In this document: positions 11,883 through 24,377 of the stretch, piece after piece
Numbering within the stretch: the first letter of the stretch is position 1
How the letters are laid out: every line of letters begins with the position of its first letter
Assembly (NCBI GenBank): GCA_021292165.1
Contig: CM037876.1
Location: forward strand, 116,813,379 to 116,877,378
Direction of reading: 5' to 3'
DNA from: Shinisaurus crocodilurus
Lineage: Eukaryota; Chordata; Lepidosauria; Squamata; Shinisauridae
Length of the DNA stretch: 64,000 bases
Made by a program: the position numbers and the translations under genes
Notes under the pieces: generated by a model
What the model saw: the letters and a program-made list of their open reading frames with translations, nothing else
What the model was told of the DNA's origin: nothing
Databases searched by the model: none

Positions 11883-12464
11883 CAGGGCTGGCGCTACCGC
11901 TAGGCCAACTAGGCTGTTGCCTAGGGCGCATAGCGGAAGAGGGCGCAGAACGCTGCACTCCTCTTCGCTGCCGGCGCGCTCCTGCCTTGCCCGCCCGCCC
12001 CACCGAGAAAGCCAGGTCAGTGCGGGGGATTGCGCCTGGAGTAGTGGTGGGGCCGAGCCTGGGCGCCTCCCCCCCACCTTGCCTCGCCTCCGTGCCGCCT
12101 CCCCCCACCTCGCCTCGCCTCGCCTACGCGCCGCCTCCCCCCCGACACCTACTTTCTCCGCGCTGTTTCCGGAGCCCCGCCCGCGCTCTGTTTTGGCGGG
12201 AGGAACCAGGGCAACAGGGCTTAAACAGCCCTGTTGCTCTGGTTTCCCCTGGCCAAAAACAGAGCGCGGGGGTCCCTTTTCGGAGAAGGCGTGGGAAGGT
12301 AGGTGGGGGGCGGCAGCGGCAGCGGCAGCGTGCGGGGGGGGTCCGGTGGCGGCGGCGGGAGGTTGCAGAGCAGGGCTGCTTTCCGGAGCCCCCCCCCACG
12401 GCACGAGAGGGGGGCGCTAAATATAATTTAGCCTAGGGCGCCAAACTGCCCTGCACCGGTCCTG
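11883..12464 (+). mobile_element. GC-rich hAT-like element with 8-bp target duplication
   Basis: The element is flanked by the exact 8-bp repeat agtaaaga (11875-11882 and 12465-12472), the size expected for hAT insertions. The ends are inverted (cagggctggcgc and gcaccggtcctg). The interior is very GC- and CpG-rich and contains a near-perfect hairpin around 12170-12270 (accagggcaacagggct against agccctgttgctctggt). It has no transposase. Overlapping open frames here reflect base composition, not genes. Confidence 0.8.
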
Positions 12465-12867
12465 AGTAAAGAGCAAAGACTGGATAATTTGTTCTAAGTA
12501 TAGTTTTAAGATAATGTAATACCAGGAACGGCATGGTATTTCTTAGTGTTTGATAGGCCTTTTTAAAATCATTTTAATGACTTTTAACTTGTAGGGATGT
12601 GAAGTCAAGCACTGTACCATCTTGGTATCATCAGTTCAGTCCCAGTGCTGACCAATTTACGATACTGAACTTTACTATGAGCAAAGTCTATAGTTTGAAT
12701 GAAACTGATTGTGACTGTAGCTTGTAGATAAAGGGATCTGCTCAGAATGATCAACAACCAGATGAGAAAAATCCATATCTGGACTCTGAAATATTGAGGC
12801 CATTTGTTTAGGCACAGTGATATATACAGTATGTTTTACATCTAATTGCCTGCCACACATATGCTTT

Positions 12868-14004
12868 GCAGATTTTCTACACGAAGCATTTATTGTGTGC
12901 TCATGGTCCCTCACTCACGGAAGTTTGCCAGTCCTTGTCACAACGTTGTGATCCTCCAGGGCCTCTCCTGTGTTTTCCAGCCATTTTTGTGGCTTTTTTT
13001 TTTTAGCGCGAGGAAAGTCAGCTATTAAACTTTAAACCAGAACAAAGACCTCATTAACGTCAAAAATCCAGTATACTGCAGCTATACCACAGCACACCTT
13101 GTGGTTGGTTAATAGAATATATAGAAAGGCAGAGAAAGACACACACACCCCAAAGCAACATGTAACTGAGACAGTCTTACTCCCACAAAGAAAATGGATC
13201 AAGAAGCCTTGGAAAAGCGGTGGGTGTTCTGCCAAATGTTGTCCCAAAGGGCTTGGCAGGGGTTCTTTAATTAATTCTCATGCCATAATAAATCCAGGAG
13301 GATCAAGCCAAACATCTTTTATTGTGAGTTAAGATCTTTATTATACAGAGTACAACAATCCCAAGTCCCCCAGTAAGACCCCCAGTCCTTGGACAGGCAG
13401 CAACCACAATATCCCCAACCAACCAGTCAAGAAGCTCTGCCTCCAGTATCAGTTGGGTCCTTGCTGTAGTCACTCAGCCTTGAGGTCTCTCTTCCCCTCT
13501 GTGCGTGTCAGGGCTCCTGCTGGTTCTTTGTCCTTCTTCAGGCTGGCAGCCAAATGGCTCCTGGATCTCTCGCCTTCCTTCTCAGCACACTTCAACACAA
13601 CCAACCAACTAAGCACCACTACCAACCACCACACGTCAGTCTGCATTTGCTAGTCTTAAATGCCATTCTAGCACCAAGCTTCATGGGCTGCAGATCTTGT
13701 GTTTAATTGATAGCACCTGTGCTGTTTGCAGTGTCATTCTTCTGGCCCACAGCCAGGTCACACGCCGGTAAGTTGCTGAAGATTGCATCAGGCTGGCAAG
13801 CAGCCAAGTAGCCAAGGCCATTTGCTGATAGCACAGCGCAGTAAACTTTAGCTTTTTAAGTCAAGCCCAGAGCATAGAGGCAGAACTTTGTACAACACTC
13901 CTGTACTCCTGCATAGAGGCAGAACTTTGTACAACACTCCTGTACTCCTCGATCATCTTCCGCAATTCCCAGTACATGAGGTAAGCACCTCATGTAGAGA
14001 AGCC
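12868..14004 (+). mobile_element. Non-autonomous TIR element, copy 2, interrupted
   Basis: This is the same family as 9101-9469: it begins ttttctacacgaagcattta, shares the internal blocks to about 13220, and resumes at about 13984 with cacctcatgtagagaagccc as its right end. About 750 bp of foreign sequence (13221-13980) separates the two parts. Confidence 0.6.
13221..13980 (-). repeat. Possible solo LTR inserted in the TIR element
   Basis: This block interrupts the TIR element. On the minus strand it ends in an AATAAA-rich segment and finishes near gggacaaca, like the 3' part of an LTR. A 39-bp unit (gcatagaggcagaactttgt onward) is tandemly duplicated at 13873-13949. No coding sequence or clear target duplication was seen, so the class is uncertain. 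Confidence 0.3.
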
Positions 14005-15164
14005 CTTGGGTCAGATTATGCCACCTTAGGACAATACAGATTCTAGCCAACCAACTAATTCAACATGGTAATTAACCTGTGTTATACAGTGCCAACCTAT
14101 CTCCCACTGAGAGGTTAGTTATTCATGCAGTTATAAGATTCTTCTGTCCAAGATTGCTGATCCATTCGGAAATAGTTTGTAACATATATGGTTGGATAAT
14201 TATGTTATGACTGGCTTCATCACTGTTTTAACATGATTCTGCATTATTTGATTGAATATCCAGTAGTCATATGTGAAGAATAAAATCAGAAGTATCGTTT
14301 GATTATAAACACAATTTTAAATTATATTCTCATAAATCACATCTATAAGCATATTTATATATGCTTATTTTCTACTCTAGACAACTATAGATAAATATGT
14401 AGACAAATATATCCTAATATATCTATACTGAATATATCTATTCAATATAAGGAACAAAATATAAGGCCAATACATTTTTAACAGTTACTTGGCCTTTGGA
14501 TAAGCTTACCTATATGGTCAGTTCTTGATTAGTAACATTAATACATTCCCATTCTTGCAATCTGCATTGTAAACATAAATGTGTGATTTGATCATTTAAG
14601 AGCTTTTTTATTTTTGTTACCTTATGCATGTTTTCAAGTTTTGTCCTCACATAAAAGACTTTTTCCATTTGCATCTGGCACATTTTGCAGTGTGGGTGGC
14701 CATTCCTGGGCCTACATATGCCTAAAAACACAGCACGTGAAGGCATTGTGCATGTGTTGGCTCACAAAAGAAAATGAATTGGACACCCAGCTGTAAAGGT
14801 CATGTGATGAGGTGAAGCTGCATACCACACAGCTTCATATTATATTTTAGTGTGCATGAAGACATGGGAGCAGCCCTCCTGTGATTGCAAAATATAATGA
14901 AATATAACATTTGAAGATGCCCCGAGTGAGAATTCTTTCAAATTCAATACCATTATGTAACTGATTTATATGAACTGGTAATTCCTATTCAATCAGAATG
15001 CAGAACTAGCAGGCAAGTTTCACTGACCTTGGCCACTATGTGTTTTGTTCCTCCATATTCGTGTTTCTTGCTGGTTTCCAAAGAAACATGTTAGAACACT
15101 ATTCAACTTGCATGGGATCACTTTGTTTAATGCTTTCACCTGTTGCATTTCTCTTTTTTTTAAG

Positions 15165-15766
15165 CACAAGAATCTGCTGACATTGTTTTCCTTATTGACG
15201 GATCAAACAACATCGGCGCTGTCACTTTCGCAGCCATTCGTGATTTCGTTGCAAATTTAATTGAAAGACTATCAGTTGGAGCTGAGCTCATACGCATTGG
15301 GGTGGTGATGTATAGTGATCGACCGAGAACTGTTTTCTTCTTGAACAGCTACACCCAAAAGCTGATGTTCTAGATGCAGTGAAGGCCCTTAGCACTCTTG
15401 GTGGCGAGGAAGCTAATATTGGGGAAGCTCTTGAATATGTGGTGCAAAACCACTTCACCCGGTCAGCAGGCAGCAGGATAGAGGAAGTTGTGCCGCAGGT
15501 TTTAGTGCTGATAAGTGGCAGTGAGTCTAGTGATGACATTAGAGAAGGAGTTTTAGCCATGAAGCAAGCTAGCATTTTCTCATTTAGCATTGGGGTCCAA
15601 AATGCTGACAATGCAGAGCTTCAGCAAATTGCTACTGATGGAAGCTTCGTATTTACTGCCCTGGACACGCGTAACCTTGGCGAACTTCAAGAACTCTTAC
15701 TTCCAAACATTGTTGGAGTGGCCCAAAGGCTCATTTTGTTAGATGCCCCAACCATTCTTACAGAAG
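15165..15766 (+). CDS. COL6A3: COL6A3 coding exon 3: vWA domain N9 (one-base frameshift)
   Basis: The exon starts after a long T-rich acceptor ending aag and finishes at a gtatgt donor. It encodes a vWA domain beginning [18 protein letters not shown]. The adhesion site is degenerate: DGSNN lacks the second serine, and LISGSES replaces the distal Asp. The exon is 602 bp, one short of the 603 expected for a phase 1-1 module. Translation runs to FLNSYTQK and then meets a stop (tag at about 15372). The downstream frame resumes cleanly as [10 protein letters not shown]. The break falls in the run of four A at 15359-15362; one missing A explains it. The rest of the domain is intact, which favours a consensus error. 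Confidence 0.9.
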
Positions 15767-16870
15767 GTATGTATTTTTTTTAAAATGAACTATTATATTC
15801 CATTCAGTTTATACTCTTGTATAGGACTTTACTTATTTTGGTAAATAAGTCCTCTTAGGAGTAGCCAGAGGACCCAGAGTGCATAATGACAGAAAAGGTG
15901 GGTTCATGTAGAAGATGCTGATCAGAATTTCAAAACATGTATCTACATATATAAAATGCACAAGCGCAGATGCAACCATCGCTGCTCTTATCTGGAACAG
16001 TCAGAGAGCAGAGAGGGAGGTGATGAGGTCTCTTAGACACACATGGCTGGCTTAGATGTTAGCACTTGCCGAGCAACATCCATATGGTGCCCCTCCCATG
16101 GTAAAGATAGAAAATAAATGAAAGAACTGACAATGTGCTGTTTTTAATGGCATTCCCAGGCCTTGCTTTTTAATACTGTTGATATTTAAAGGGTATTAAA
16201 AGCAGGCTTATTACATGTGTAAAAATTAGAAATTTTACATGATGGATGGTGCAGTTAATACTTCAGCTAACTGCTGGTTCACATTTGACTCCCACACTAG
16301 CACCTCTGGAGCACAGATTTGTTACTGCCAGGCTCATGCAGGGGATGCTTCAGTGGAGATGTCAGCATGAGCCAGTGGCTCCACATGTGGCTGTCAGTCA
16401 TATTTGTGCTCAGGACAACCTTTTTCAAGCTGCTGCATTTCCAACTTCCGGCAGCCAGGTATACAGTAGCCCTCTGCATAGAGATTCTGTTTTCTTTATT
16501 TATATAATAATTACATTTGCGGTTCAGTGGCACCTCCATGAAAACACTGCCAGCTGTTATTCCAGCAGCTGCTCTGTGTTCTCCTTGTGCTTTCACAGTT
16601 TCAGATGTGAACTGGCTCTCAATGTGCTTTCAGACACCCAAACCCTGTTTAATGCTGAGACACTAGTCACTCACACGGGGCTCCCACAACATGTCTCTGT
16701 GTACAGTTTAAAGGTGATGGGTGGGCTGTATCCATTCCAGGTTATCTAGGCTCAATGAAGAAGAAGAATTAAGAGTTGCTTCATATTAATTGCTTCATAT
16801 TACAGTATTTGCTTCATATTATTTAATAATTAAGAGTTGCTTCATATTCAATGAAGAATAATGATTAAGA

Positions 16871-17173
16871 GGGCCAGGATCTCTTCTCAGTCATCCCAGT
16901 TTGCAGGACACGGAATAATGGGCTCAAGTTACAAGAACCCAGATTCCACCTAAACATCAGGAAAAATTTCCTGACTGTTAGAGCAATAAGACAATGGAAC
17001 CAACTACCTAGGGAGGTGGTGGGCTCTCCCACTCTGGAGGCATTCAAGGTGCAGCTGGACGGCCATCTGTCAGGGATGCTTTGACCTGGATTCCTGCATT
17101 GAGCAGGGGGTTGGACTCGATGGCCTTGTAGGCCCCTTCCAACTCTACTTTTCTATGATTCTATGATTCTAAG
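16871..17173 (+). mobile_element. CR1 LINE 3' fragment
   Basis: This is a sense CR1 3' end: it encodes the C-terminal segment corresponding to [11 protein letters not shown] to QLDRHLS in related copies, then the 3' tail with ggttggactcgatggccttg and gattctatgattct. It is flanked by a 21-bp direct repeat (taagagttgcttcatattaa plus t) at about 16770 and 17171. Confidence 0.9.
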
Positions 17174-18654
17174 AGTTGCTTCATATTAATCCTTTGAACA
17201 GCAGTGTAGGTATCCACGTTTGTTATCATACTGTGCTTCTTCATCATGATAAAGAAATCTTCAGGATTTTTTTCAAAGTATAACAGCACCTTCTTCACCT
17301 ACAAGTGTTGTTCATGTGACTGCCCCATTCAAAGTAGTACATGTGTGTGTGTGTGTGGGGGGGTGTTGTCTAGTTTTTACAACACAATATGCATATCGGT
17401 GAGTGGAGCGGTCTTACCTCCCCACACTCCATTGCTTTTGTCCCAACTTGGCTCTGGTACCAGATATGACAGAGCATGGTGTGGCAAGGTGGGGGAGAGG
17501 AGGGTTCACTTTCCTGCACCTGCACACCCCTTTTCACATTAAAACAGGATTCTCATCCTCCTTCATTTTATATGTGAACAAGGAAGACAAATGTATACAC
17601 AAACATAGCTACCCCCCATTGCATCTGGTTTGGCCCTGAGTTCTAATGTGAGGGCCTTTCCTTCCCACCTGGTAGTCACAGCGTGTTCTTGGGAATACAA
17701 CAATGGTGCAAGTGTCAAAACAGTTAGCTGTGGTTGCCAGCATGGGTAGCTGTCTTGTACAAATTAAACAGGAGCAGGTGAGCACTTCGCTCCTTAGCCC
17801 AATCAAGGCAAATGGAAGAACGTGGCTGGAAGAGGCCAAGAAGGCGTCCAAGCATTGCCTAGTCCACTGTTCCTCACTGTAAGTCCTGAGGATCACTGGC
17901 GGCTCCCGCCAAACACCCCATTGGTGGCTCCCAAACACATTTCCAGCACCCTCTCTCCACCTCTCTCTCTCAGGCAGTCCCCCAAACAATGCCACAGAAG
18001 CAGCCACACTGGTGGCGGCAGCAGTGAGCCAGCCAGAAGCTACTACAGACTACAGTAAATGATAACCTTGCCCTGCATTTAACTTCAATAATTTCTCTTA
18101 GAAAAGTGACAATAGCGACAAGCTCAGCTAGACTCCACCTTTCTAGTAAGACAGCCAATGAGGCCCCCTAGCCCTTCCATCACTACTCAACTGTCCTCAA
18201 TCATGGTTGTGTGACCTGAAAAGTGGAGTCTGATTGGCTGAGTATGCTGCCACTCTCATTCTGAGGGAAATGTTTTAAGATGGTGCACTTGGCTCTCTAA
18301 CATGTGGAAGCTGGCAGCCACCTTTCCTGCCTTATCAGGGATGGGATCCCAGCCAAGCCAAGCCCCTCAAAGAGCCAAGCTGAGCGAGCCCCTTCCAAGA
18401 TTTAAAAAAGGGAAAGCAGGACAGCTGAGCTGCAGCAGGATGGGAGCAATAAGAGTTGTGTTTTAGCCCAATGAAGGTAAAAAGAGACACTAGGACTAAG
18501 TTAAGCTTCTTCTACCCCCTATAATAGCAAGCAGTGTGTAGGTGACCATGGCAAATTTGGGGTAGTTTCTTGTGTGTTGGAGAGTCAGTCCACCCACCCA
18601 CCCACCCTGCAAGCAGTTGCCCCCTTGCTCTGCAGAGGAGTCCATTCCCTTCCA

Positions 18655-18742
18655 TTAATGCCCTCCAGATGTTTTGGACTACAACTCCCAGCATCCCTGA
18701 GCATTGGCCATGCTGTCTGGGGATGATGGGAGATGAAGTCCA
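18655..18742 (+). repeat. hAT-like MITE fragment
   Basis: The segment ccctccagatgttttggact, then acaactcccagcat, is the family core seen in intact copies elsewhere in the window (for example 32558-32690). The ends are eroded. Confidence 0.6.
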
Positions 18743-18964
18743 AAGTAAGTTTTGCATGTGATTATTCTGTGTTAATGTGGCACTCGCATCCTCATCCTCA
18801 TCATCCTCATCCTCATCATCTTGTGCCGAAGTGGCTCCCACTTGAAAAATAGTGAAGATCACTGGCCTTCTTCGTCACTGCTTATTCTTCTTCAGGCAGG
18901 TTGACATAACCCAGAAGAAACGATGTAGCAGTAAATTCCATAAGCATGCAAACCTGCTACTATT

Positions 18965-21320
18965 CATCATCATCAGGTGATCACTCGTGACCGCGTAAGA
19001 TTGTCTTCCAGGATAAAAATTTACAAAAAGGAAATTTTAAAAGGAGGAAATTCTAAAGAAAAATTGTGTAGACTCTAGCGATGGGTCCGTAAGTGACTGT
19101 GGAGGCCAATTCTAGATCCATACAGCTTCCCACAGTGAGGACACAGGTTACCAGATGGAAGATGGTCCTGTAAAGGATTCATTTGACGTGCTTTTCGCTT
19201 AGCACGTTTCTCCCTTTCACCTTGCACTCGGGCTTCTTCAAAGTCCATAGAAGCCTTGTGAAAGGCCAACCTCCAGTTAGATCGTTCATGGGCCAGAGCT
19301 TCCCAGTTTTCGATGTTTATATTGCATTTTTTTAGATTAGCCTTAAGAACATCTTTAAACCTCTTATATTGACCACCGATATTCCGCTTTCCATCCTTGA
19401 GTTGGGAATAAAGTAACTGCTTTGGGAGACAGCAGTCAGACATTCGAACAACATGACCGGTCCACTGAAGTTGGCGTTGAAGGAACATTTTTTCAATGCT
19501 AGTAGTCTTTGCTTCTTCCAGTACACTGACATTTGTTCACCTATCTTCCCAAGTAATTCGCAGGATTTTCCGGAGGCAACGTTGATGAAATCTTTCAAGG
19601 AGGTGGAAGTGACGTTTATAGATAGTCCATGTTTCTCAGGCATACAATAAAGTTGGCAATACAATGGCTTCATAAACCAGTGTTTTGGTCTTCTTACAAA
19701 TATCCCGATCCTTGAACACTCTTATGTTTCATTCGAGAAAACGCGGCACTTGCGGAGCTCAAACAATGCTGGATTTCACTGTCAATGTTAGCTGTAACAG
19801 AAAGATAGCTGCCAAGATAAAGAAGATGATCGACATTTTCCAGTATTGTCCCGCCAAGCTGGATAGATGGCATCATCAAAGGGTTAGCTTGCACTTGCTG
19901 ATGAAGCACTTTGTTTTTTTTGATGTTAAGTGAGAGACCAAGTTTTCCGTATGCTTCTGCAAAAGCATTTACGATAGTTTGGAGATCATCCTCTGAATGT
20001 GTGGAGACCACATTATCATCAGCATACTGAAGTTCCACAACGGAGGTTGTAATTACCTTACTTTTTGCTTTCAGCCTGCTGAGATTAAAAAGCTTTCCAT
20101 CTGTTCGATATATAATTCCCACACCAGTGGGAAGTTTCCCCTCGACAAGATGTAAAATCATGGCAATGAAAATAGCAAATAATGTTGGGGCGATAACACA
20201 TCCCTGTTTAACACCTGATCCCACTTTAAATGGAGCACCATGAGAGCCGTTGTCCAAAACCGTTGCCGTCATGTTGTCATGGAGAAGTCGCAAGATATTC
20301 ACAAATTTATTGGGGCATCCAATTTTCATAAGGATAGTCCAGAGAGCTGTTCGGTCTACAGTATCAAAGGCCTTAGCCAGATCAATAAATGCCATATAAA
20401 GGGGTTGATTTTGCTCCCGGCATTTTTCTTGGAGCTGACGTGCAGTAAAAATCATGTCTACTGTCCCTCTAGAGGGGCGGAAACCATATTGCGTTTCAGG
20501 GAGGATCTCTTCTGAAATAGATAGAAGACGGTTTGCGAGAATCCTAGCAAATATTTTATCTGCGGTAGCGAAGAGAGAAATGCCCCGATAGTTTCCACAG
20601 TCTGTTCTATCACCCTTCTTAAAGAGGGTGATAATTATGGCATCCCTGAAGTCTTCTGGGATCTCTTCTCTTATCCAGATTTTTTCGATGAGTTTATGAA
20701 GATGTTGTACAAGTTCGGGCCCCCCTTCTTTAAAGATTTCAGCAGGAATCCCATCTGGTCCACTAGCTTTGTTGTTCTTCATTTGATTAATGGCTTTTTT
20801 TACTTCATCCAAAGTGGGGAGTATTGCAAGTTCCTCTCTAATTTGTTTTTGTGGGATTTGCGAGAAAATCTCATTATCCACCTTAGATTTACGATTTAAA
20901 AGGTCATAATAATGCTCTTTCCAACGCAGTGCAATAGACTCTTTGTCTTTTAAGAGTTTGGTGCCGTCTTTTGATTGTAAAGGGTTTGTACCATAGGTTT
21001 TTGGTCTATAAATGGCCCTTGTGGCCTTAAAAAAGCCCCGTGCATCATGAGATTCTGCAAGTTGTTGAAAATTTCTTCAGCTTTCTTTTTCCACCAAGCG
21101 TTCTTAAGTTCTCTTGTTCTTCTTTGGACCTCAGCCTTTGCACTAGCGTAGATTTTTTTCTTGGCAGCGCAGTTAATATCATTTTCCCATATTTGGAAGG
21201 CTTTCCTTTTTTGGTCAATTATATATTTAATCTCATTATCATTTTCATCAAACCAATCCTGATGTTTCTTAGTTTCATATCCAATAGTTTGTTCACAAGC
21301 TGCAGTAATGGAGCTTTTCA
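18965..21320 (-). mobile_element. 5'-truncated non-LTR retrotransposon with C-terminal zinc finger
   Basis: This is an antisense LINE of about 2.36 kb flanked by the direct repeat gctactatt (18956-18964 and 21321-21329), a target-site duplication. Its 3' end is a short GAT repeat (catcatcat on the plus strand). The coding region runs from a linker upstream of the RT (ATRAIYRPKTYG) through reverse transcriptase to QLQWTGHVVRM and a terminal CCHH finger, CPHCGKLYGSRIGLHSHLRTH. Several frameshifts break it. The clade is uncertain: the finger and the GVKQGC motif suggest an Ingi/Vingi- or RTE-related group. Two fragments of the same family lie at 56811-57112 and 57515-58055. Confidence 0.88.
19694..20881 (-). 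pseudogene. Reverse transcriptase ORF fragment of the zinc-finger LINE
   Basis: This is a 395-codon open stretch within the element. The RT motifs are in order: NNKASGPDGIPAEIFK, FKKGDRTDCGNYRGISL, GFRPSRGTVDMIF, AFIDLAKAFDTVDR, GVKQGCVIAPTLFAIF and the catalytic ELQYADDNVV. The frame is lost just after SASAAFSRMK, and the C-terminal part continues in other frames down to the zinc finger ending at 19075. In an active element this enzyme would copy the RNA at the target site. Confidence 0.88.
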
Positions 21321-21411
21321 GCTACTATTATATCATGTTCTGCTGAGCTAAACTTTTGAAAAGTAACCTACACTTAACACTACCCTTGTAACATCTGTTT
21401 TTTAACCATTA

Positions 21412-21489
21412 AGACTGCAATCTTATGCACACTAACCTAGATGTAAGTCAAAGGAACTTACTTCTGAGTAGGCATGCTTAGGATTGCAC
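21412..21489 (+). repeat. Short MITE, copy 1
   Basis: This is a foldback of about 80 bp, with gactgcaatcttatgcac at the left and ttctgagtaggcatgc, aggattgcac at the right. Similar copies lie at 21580-21664 and 25733-25818. Confidence 0.55.
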
Positions 21490-21579
21490 TATAAATGCTT
21501 TAACTAAGGTTGGTTTGCATTGTCACAAGGAGGAAGTGAAAACTGCTGTGATTGTATCCTTAAAATCATGAAGATTAAA

Positions 21580-21664
21580 GCTGCAATCTTATATCCACTT
21601 ATCTGGGAGTAAGCCTAATTAAGCTTAATGGATTTTACTTCTGAGTAGACATTTACAGGATTGT
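21580..21664 (+). repeat. Short MITE, copy 2
   Basis: It has the same design as 21412-21489: gctgcaatcttatatcc at the left, ttctgagtagaca and aggattgtaa at the right. Confidence 0.55.
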
Positions 21665-22378
21665 AATTAACCTAGTATTTCCCAGTAGACTATTTGTGTA
21701 ATGCATGTTGTTCCTTAAATAAACCTGTATTGGATTTTAAACTGAAATTATATATCATAAAAGGAGACTAGAATCCCATGCTATTATATTATCATAAAGA
21801 ATAACACTATTAATAATTCAGTTTTCTATTTTTCAATCTCTGGACTTGAACATTAATCCTATTTAAAATGTTTCCACAGCCTGGTGGAACGAGGCATTTT
21901 AATTCTCACTGTACGTTGTATGTGGTTTGTTTTCTCCTAATGGTATCATTCCGTTACAGGAGACAATAACAAACTGCAAGGAAGCACTATGGACTGATTT
22001 TTCTTTACCTGCATACCAAGATAGGTGGCAAGTAGAAACTTGTGTCTTTGTGCCGAGACAGGCTGTGAGGAAATTGATAGCCCGCTGTTTCCGGCTCACC
22101 CCAGCAAACATGCATCTCTATTCTCTGCCTCAAGGGAGATTGCTTTGTATAGAGCACAGTTTCTTATCAAGCTAATCATATGTACATCACATGCTCCTCC
22201 TTCAGTCCCTCCCAGGCTCGTCTATCCCTGCCACCAGGGAGACATACACTGGTAGGATGATTGTGGCATTGTTCTCACTGCAGTGGTAAACCTGTGTCTG
22301 GCAGTACCACTTCAGGAGGCCGCTGGGCTGGACACAAGAAGAATCTCCCTGAACACAGAACACTAGCAAGGCTTATCA

Positions 22379-22640
22379 AGAGTTCAGTGGTGGAGTACAT
22401 CAGGCTTTACATGTGAAAGGTCCCAGATTCAATCCCTGGTCTCTCCAGGTAGGGCTTGGAAAGACTCTTGAAACCCTGGAGAGCCACTGCCAGTCAGTGT
22501 AGACAAAACTGGGCTTGATATTATTTTTTCATTTATTAGATGTCTATCCTGCTCACAAAGAGCCCAGGGCAGGTAACAAGTGTATTAAATACAGTACACC
22601 ACAGTGGGTTGACTGATACAGCAGCTTCCTAAGGGTTGGC
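22379..22640 (+). mobile_element. tRNA-derived SINE split by an insertion
   Basis: The head (cagtggtggagtacatcagg, then aaggtcccagattcaatccc, a B-box-like block) and the body (ggagagccactgccagtcag) form a tRNA-derived SINE. The expected end (cagcagcttcctaag) appears only at about 22620, after roughly 75-100 bases of unrelated sequence starting near 22523. Confidence 0.6.
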
Positions 22641-24377
22641 TAGAATCCATCTTCCAAGCTCCTGGTTTTCTGTGTGGAAGGAATATTTTGTATGGAGGAA
22701 CCATCCACCTCCTCCAACCCAGAAACAAGTTTTCTGCCTAAGTGAGAATTAGGACTATGAACTGGTACAAAGGACTGGAGCAACTTGTTTTCCAGTGCTT
22801 TAGTCCTAAGCACGTTAGTAATAACCCAGCAAGCTCCTTTATGTGATGCTGAGGCTTGTACTGTAGTGTGTTTGTATGTAGTGAGAGAACTAAATCAAGG
22901 ACTAGCAGGATGTTGAGCGTTCACAGTTTTAACAGATGTTGTGTAGCACCCTCAGTGAAAGCTGCCATGTCACCATAAGGGGTGCCCTGCAGTGGTATGG
23001 CACAAAGTTCTGTCTGTGTCCCTTGCAGTAACTCAGTGGACTGGAGACCCTGAGAAACCTTCACCTTCTGAAGTGTCACTACTTGTTGATGCCACGCCTG
23101 GACAATAAGGAGCAGCTGGGTCCTTTTTCATTGCTTTAATTAAAAGCATATCTGTTAACCATATTCACGGAATTTGTTAAATTTAAATTTAATGGCATCC
23201 TGAGCTCACTGTGAACAATATGGGGCATTTTCAGGTAGTTACCTGTCATTCTCCAGTTCCGGGAATTAAAGATTAGCCCTTGTGATTATAAAACACACTA
23301 CAGCTCTTCAATAGTTGCACCATTTCTCTGTTTGGCAAACAAAACTGTTAATTATATGAGCAAAAACTACTGGATAAGCAAAGAAGAGGTAAGTAGAATG
23401 ATAGACATTTTTTATTCCACCCTTCTCCCAAGGAGTTCAGGGTGGTGTAGATGAGTTTACTCCCCCCCCCCACAGTTTAGCCCCACAACAAGCTTGTGCG
23501 GTAGGTTATGCTGAGAGAACATGACTAGCCTAAGGTATCCCTTTTGAGTTTCTCAGTTGAGTGGGGATTTGGACTCATGTCTCCCTAGTTCAAGTCCTGA
23601 GCACTATCTTTTTACTGGTTTAGCGTTATTCTTGATATAGTTAAATTGTAGCTTGGTATATAGCATATGGTACTAAACCACACACTGCTAGCATTTGTGT
23701 TTTATGGAAGTCGATAGTTACTGGTTTCTCTCCACTGAATGCTGAGTTCATTCTGCTTTGTAATGTAATAAAGTCCTCATGAGGCTTCTTTACCACATTA
23801 TTTTTATGTGGCAGATTAATTTTTTTAAAAAAGAAACATAGAAATTGAAAGATCAATGAACTAACTTTAAAGAGTTTTAATTGCTCCCTGAGTTGAGTGT
23901 GCATTGGAACCTGTGCTCATCTACCTATTATAAAATCCAGTTCCCCCATCAGGCATGTTAGTAAACAGAGGAAGGAAGAAATGCTTTGGATGAGCACATG
24001 TAAATTGTGTCTGCTGAGCAAATGTGATGCGCCCGTTCAATCCCCACACACACACACTTCTGGGTGGGGAGAAGTGGGAGAAAGGCACTGAGCTAGGTCA
24101 GAGGTTTGGAATAATAACGTGTGGCAGCCTGTGTGGCAGATGCTAGATCAGTAAAGGAAGAGATGTGTCAAGGTTGGAGGTACCAATGGAAGTAGTTGTC
24201 CAGCTTGAGGAAAGGGGGAAGGAGGGACTCTGATGTCTGGGTAGTGATGTGGACATAGGTTGGATTTGTCAGGTGGTTTGCAAAGGCAACACATGTAGCA
24301 TGTGTGATGTAGAGAGGAAGCAGTTTTGTTGAAATAGCAAAGAGGGAGAAGACGTAGAGAAGGCACCTCTGAATATC

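Larger units (their letters stand above)
7852..15164 (+). other. COL6A3: COL6A3 intron between N10 and N9
   Basis: This is a 7.3-kb intron. It holds a TIR element (9101-9469), a CA microsatellite (9979-10001), a GC-rich hAT element (11883-12464) and a second, interrupted TIR element (12868-14004). 7852-9100, 10002-11882 and 14005-15164 show no recognised gene. Confidence 0.85.

Noticed and set aside
11767..12436. A GC-rich gene or CpG-island promoter with several ORFs of 90-217 codons
   Set aside because: The region is a hAT-like element with an exact 8-bp target duplication; the ORFs overlap in all frames and reflect base composition.
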